NCBI RefSeq assembly: GCF_002119405.1
Contig: NZ_MTBG01000016.1
Location: 1-64,000, forward strand
Reading direction: 5' to 3'
Source: Pseudoruegeria sp. SK021
GTDB lineage: Bacteria > Pseudomonadota > Alphaproteobacteria > Rhodobacterales > Rhodobacteraceae
Length of the DNA stretch: 64,000 nucleotides
This document shows, piece by piece, positions 62,105 through 64,000 of the stretch. A model generated the notes under the pieces. It was not told where the DNA came from and made no database searches. It saw only the letters and a program-made list of their open reading frames with translations. The translations under genes were made by a program, and so were the position numbers. Within the stretch, counting starts at the first letter, position 1, and every line of letters starts with the position of its first letter.

Positions 62105-63439
62105 TCAAAGCCGCAGATCAAGACCGCCGTACGCGTTGAGGGGGCTGGTAGAGGGGACGAGCGCCGCGCGATGCGGATCAGTTTGCGGTTGCGCCCCGTC
62201 CCGTCCGCCGTCGGTTTGAGCGTCGGTCGTGCCGGGTTGAGGTGATCCGTCCGAGCCGGTCTTGCCGAATGAGAACGACACATCGGCATATCCTTGGTCG
62301 CGGAATTCGGCCTGCAACTCTGCGATATGGCGGCGCATCAACCCTTCCGTGTCGGCGCGTTCTGATTGGATGGTGAGGTGCATCCGGCCCTCACTGCCCT
62401 GAAGAATCATTCGGACCCGGCCCAGTTCTTCTGGCGAGAGGGAAATTTCGATCGCGCCATCGCGCCGTTGGCGCAGCCCGTCAATCAGTTGCTGTCCGAC
62501 CTGCCGGGCAATCTCTGGGCGGCTGGCGTCTGCCCGCTGCGACTCGGGTCGGAGGGGATCGAGACTTCGCGCCTCGGATTTGATCGGATCGCTGAGCGCC
62601 GGATTGTCGGCGCCGGGATCGGGCTGGTCCGTATCGATCATGATTTCTGCCAGACCAGACCCTGAGCCCTGCATTCCGCCGGTTCCGGATGCGGCTGTCG
62701 GGGCAGGGGTGGGCGCTGCCGCCGTTGCCGTCAGGGTTTGCGTGCCTTGGCCCGAATTTCCCTGCGATTCTACCGCAGATGGCGGTGTTTCTGCACTGCG
62801 TCTGCCCGTCGTACTGTGGGCTGCAAGCGCAACGGAGGCGGCGGTATGTGCTGGCGAAGCTGACGCCAGCGGTGTGGACGTGCCAGAAGTTGCCGCAATC
62901 TGCGCGCCCGATTGCGGGAGTTCGCCCCGCCCCGCGGCTTGGTCCGCGTCGCCGGGCGGCTGCATGGCGACGATTCCGGCTCGGGCCGGATCGCCGCTCG
63001 CGCTGGGCACGGTAGCCGCGCCGTCTCGGTGCAGAGGGCGGGGACCTGAGGTAAGGTCCACGGCCGCCGGTGTCGGTTCTTGCCCTGACAATGGTGCGGA
63101 GGCGGCAGACCCCGTGAGGCTGTGGGGCGCATAGCTTTGATCCGGCAATACCGGGAACGGCAAGGCGACAAGGGTCATTGCGTAATCCGGGGTGTCTTGT
63201 GCCTGAGCGGAAACGGGCACAGCTGTCTCTTCTGGGCGGGCGGACCCGGATTGCGCCGGGGTATCGGTCCCGTCGTTCGACAACCCGAAGCTGGCGGTTT
63301 TGGCACGGTTGCCGTCTGCCTCGGGGCCTATGACGGCAGAGTTCGTGCTCGGGTTCGGCAATGGTTTTGATGCCGGATCCTGTGGCGGAGTTGAAAAAGC
63401 GGGGCGCAGGCTGTGCAGCATTGGATCCTCGGCGTTCAT
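62105..63439 (-). CDS. fliK: Flagellar hook-length control protein FliK
   Basis: A 444-residue protein. Long low-complexity Pro/Ala/Ser/Thr-rich N-terminal and middle parts act as a molecular ruler. The conserved C-terminal domain is at about residues 330-410, with QLIDGLRQRRDGAIEISLSP, then ELGRVRMILQGSEGRMHLTI. It stops hook growth and switches export specificity. An alternative start is at 63421 (better GAGGA site). It is divergent from the rod-binding gene and co-directional with flgD. Confidence 0.9.
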   Translation of the reverse strand: MNAEDPMLHSLRPAFSTPPQDPASKPLPNPSTNSAVIGPEADGNRAKTASFGLSNDGTDTPAQSGSARPEETAVPVSAQAQDTPDYAMTLVALPFPVLPDQSYAPHSLTGSAASAPLSGQEPTPAAVDLTSGPRPLHRDGAATVPSASGDPARAGIVAMQPPGDADQAAGRGELPQSGAQIAATSGTSTPLASASPAHTAASVALAAHSTTGRRSAETPPSAVESQGNSGQGTQTLTATAAAPTPAPTAASGTGGMQGSGSGLAEIMIDTDQPDPGADNPALSDPIKSEARSLDPLRPESQRADASRPEIARQVGQQLIDGLRQRRDGAIEISLSPEELGRVRMILQGSEGRMHLTIQSERADTEGLMRRHIAELQAEFRDQGYADVSFSFGKTGSDGSPQPGTTDAQTDGGRDGAQPQTDPHRAALVPSTSPLNAYGGLDLRL

Positions 63440-63534
63440 CCGGACTGCGGGTAACTTGCATGAACAGGGTTACCAGTTCTTTACTGCCGTCATGGCATCT
63501 CCGGTGAAGTCCTTCCAATCGGAGATATGACGTC

Positions 63535-63828
63535 ATGGACCTTTCGCAATCACGGCTGGTGGGCGGGCCGCCCGCTGCCGGACCGTCACCATTTGCTGCT
63601 GCCAGCGAGGCCGCCCTTCGGGAGGTTTCGGTAAAGCTCGAGGCCAGTTTTCTGGCAGAAATGCTGAAATCTTCGGGTCTTGGGGCGGGTGCGGGGGAAT
63701 TCGGCGGTGGCGAGGGTGAAGAACAGTTCGCCTCGTTCCTGCGCGACGCTCAAGCGGACAGTATAGCCCGGGCCGGTGGGTTGGGATTGGCCGAATCGAT
63801 CTTTCAGTCCCTGAAGGCACGACAATGA
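63535..63828 (+). CDS. Rod-binding FlgJ-like protein (N-terminal domain only)
   Basis: A 97-residue protein equal to the FlgJ rod-capping domain: KLEASFLAEMLKSSGLGAGA near residue 31 and EQFASFLRDAQADSIARAGG near residue 62, then LGLAESIFQSLKARQ. It lacks the peptidoglycan-hydrolase domain of gammaproteobacterial FlgJ, as is normal in alphaproteobacteria. Its stop overlaps the following start (ATGA). Confidence 0.85.
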   Translation: MDLSQSRLVGGPPAAGPSPFAAASEAALREVSVKLEASFLAEMLKSSGLGAGAGEFGGGEGEEQFASFLRDAQADSIARAGGLGLAESIFQSLKARQ

Positions 63829-63999
63829 CCGGCATGGGCGCGGCGTTAACATTGGTCGCGGAACTGGACCTCGGACTGGATCGGGCTTGGCAAAGCCTGC
63901 GCGAAGGCCGTTTCGATCGGATCGAACAGGACATCGCTGAAACCGAACGCCTGAGCACCGAGTTGGGCCGGTTCAAGGGGCAAATTTCCCCGACAGACG
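63825..63999 (+). CDS. Flagellar chaperone-like (FlgN-type) protein, N-terminal part, cut by window end
   Basis: Open from the ATG at 63825, which overlaps the FlgJ-like stop, to the window end: MTGMGAALTLVAELDLGLDR, then AWQSLREGRFDRIEQDIAET and ERLSTELGRFKGQISPTDA. A helical, charged sequence directly after a rod-binding gene fits the FlgN/FliT-like export chaperones seen at this place in Rhodobacterales. The family match rests on context. Confidence 0.6.
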   Translation, partial: MTGMGAALTLVAELDLGLDRAWQSLREGRFDRIEQDIAETERLSTELGRFKGQISPTD

Positions 64000-64000
64000 C

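Overview
The window reads as a chromosomal segment of an alphaproteobacterium of the order Rhodobacterales (Roseobacter/Rhodobacter group). This is inferred from the high GC content with GC-rich third codon positions, the dnaA-dnaN-recF-gyrB block, a kdsD-lptC-lptA-lptB-hpf-ptsN operon with no rpoN inside it, an Acr3-type ars operon, CcrM-type GANTC sites upstream of dnaA, and the start of a Rhodobacterales-like flagellar cluster. No rRNA, tRNA or CRISPR array was recognised.

Layout. 1-580: nested insertion-sequence debris (3' end of an IS3-family element abutting the 5' end of an IS256-family element). 637-6592 (minus): a RimK-like ATP-grasp ligase with an M14-type amidase, then radC, dnaJ and dnaK. 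6784-10990: alkB, an SH3-type secreted protein, cysQ, kdsB (Kdo activation) and galU; galU is preceded by two tiny ORFs with good ribosome binding sites. 11089-16028 (minus): rnd-kdsD-lptC-lptA-lptB-hpf-ptsN, an envelope (Kdo/LPS transport) and stress operon. 16533-18316: an old-yellow-enzyme reductase with its TetR regulator. 18380-21009 (minus): arsR-acr3-arsC-arsH arsenic resistance.

21283-47600 is the most unusual part: about 26 kb of accessory catabolic genes. It holds a MalFGK-like sugar ABC transporter followed by three Gfo/Idh/MocA dehydrogenases; an opposing operon with an amidohydrolase, two PuuE-like polysaccharide-deacetylase-fold proteins and an allantoin/hydantoin-racemase-like protein; a substrate-binding-protein homologue with no signal peptide; an Opp/Dpp-type transporter with its own amidohydrolase, SIS-domain protein and PfkB kinase; a second SIS-PfkB pair; a DeoR regulator; and a BtpA/SgcQ-like barrel protein. 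Two SIS/PfkB pairs resemble the kinase-plus-deglycase logic of fructosamine (Amadori) catabolism, and the amidohydrolase/PuuE/racemase set resembles ureide or cyclic-amide catabolism. My inference is that the island takes up and dismantles one or more sugar-nitrogen conjugates. The substrate cannot be read from the sequence.

47811-63999 returns to core functions: gyrB, a LysE exporter, an HpaI-type aldolase, two small proteins, recF, dnaN, dnaA (minus), a 650-base dnaA upstream region, rpsT, an enoyl-CoA hydratase, mutM, ubiE, ubiB, and then flgD, fliK, a FlgJ-like rod-binding protein and a FlgN-like start that runs off the window end.
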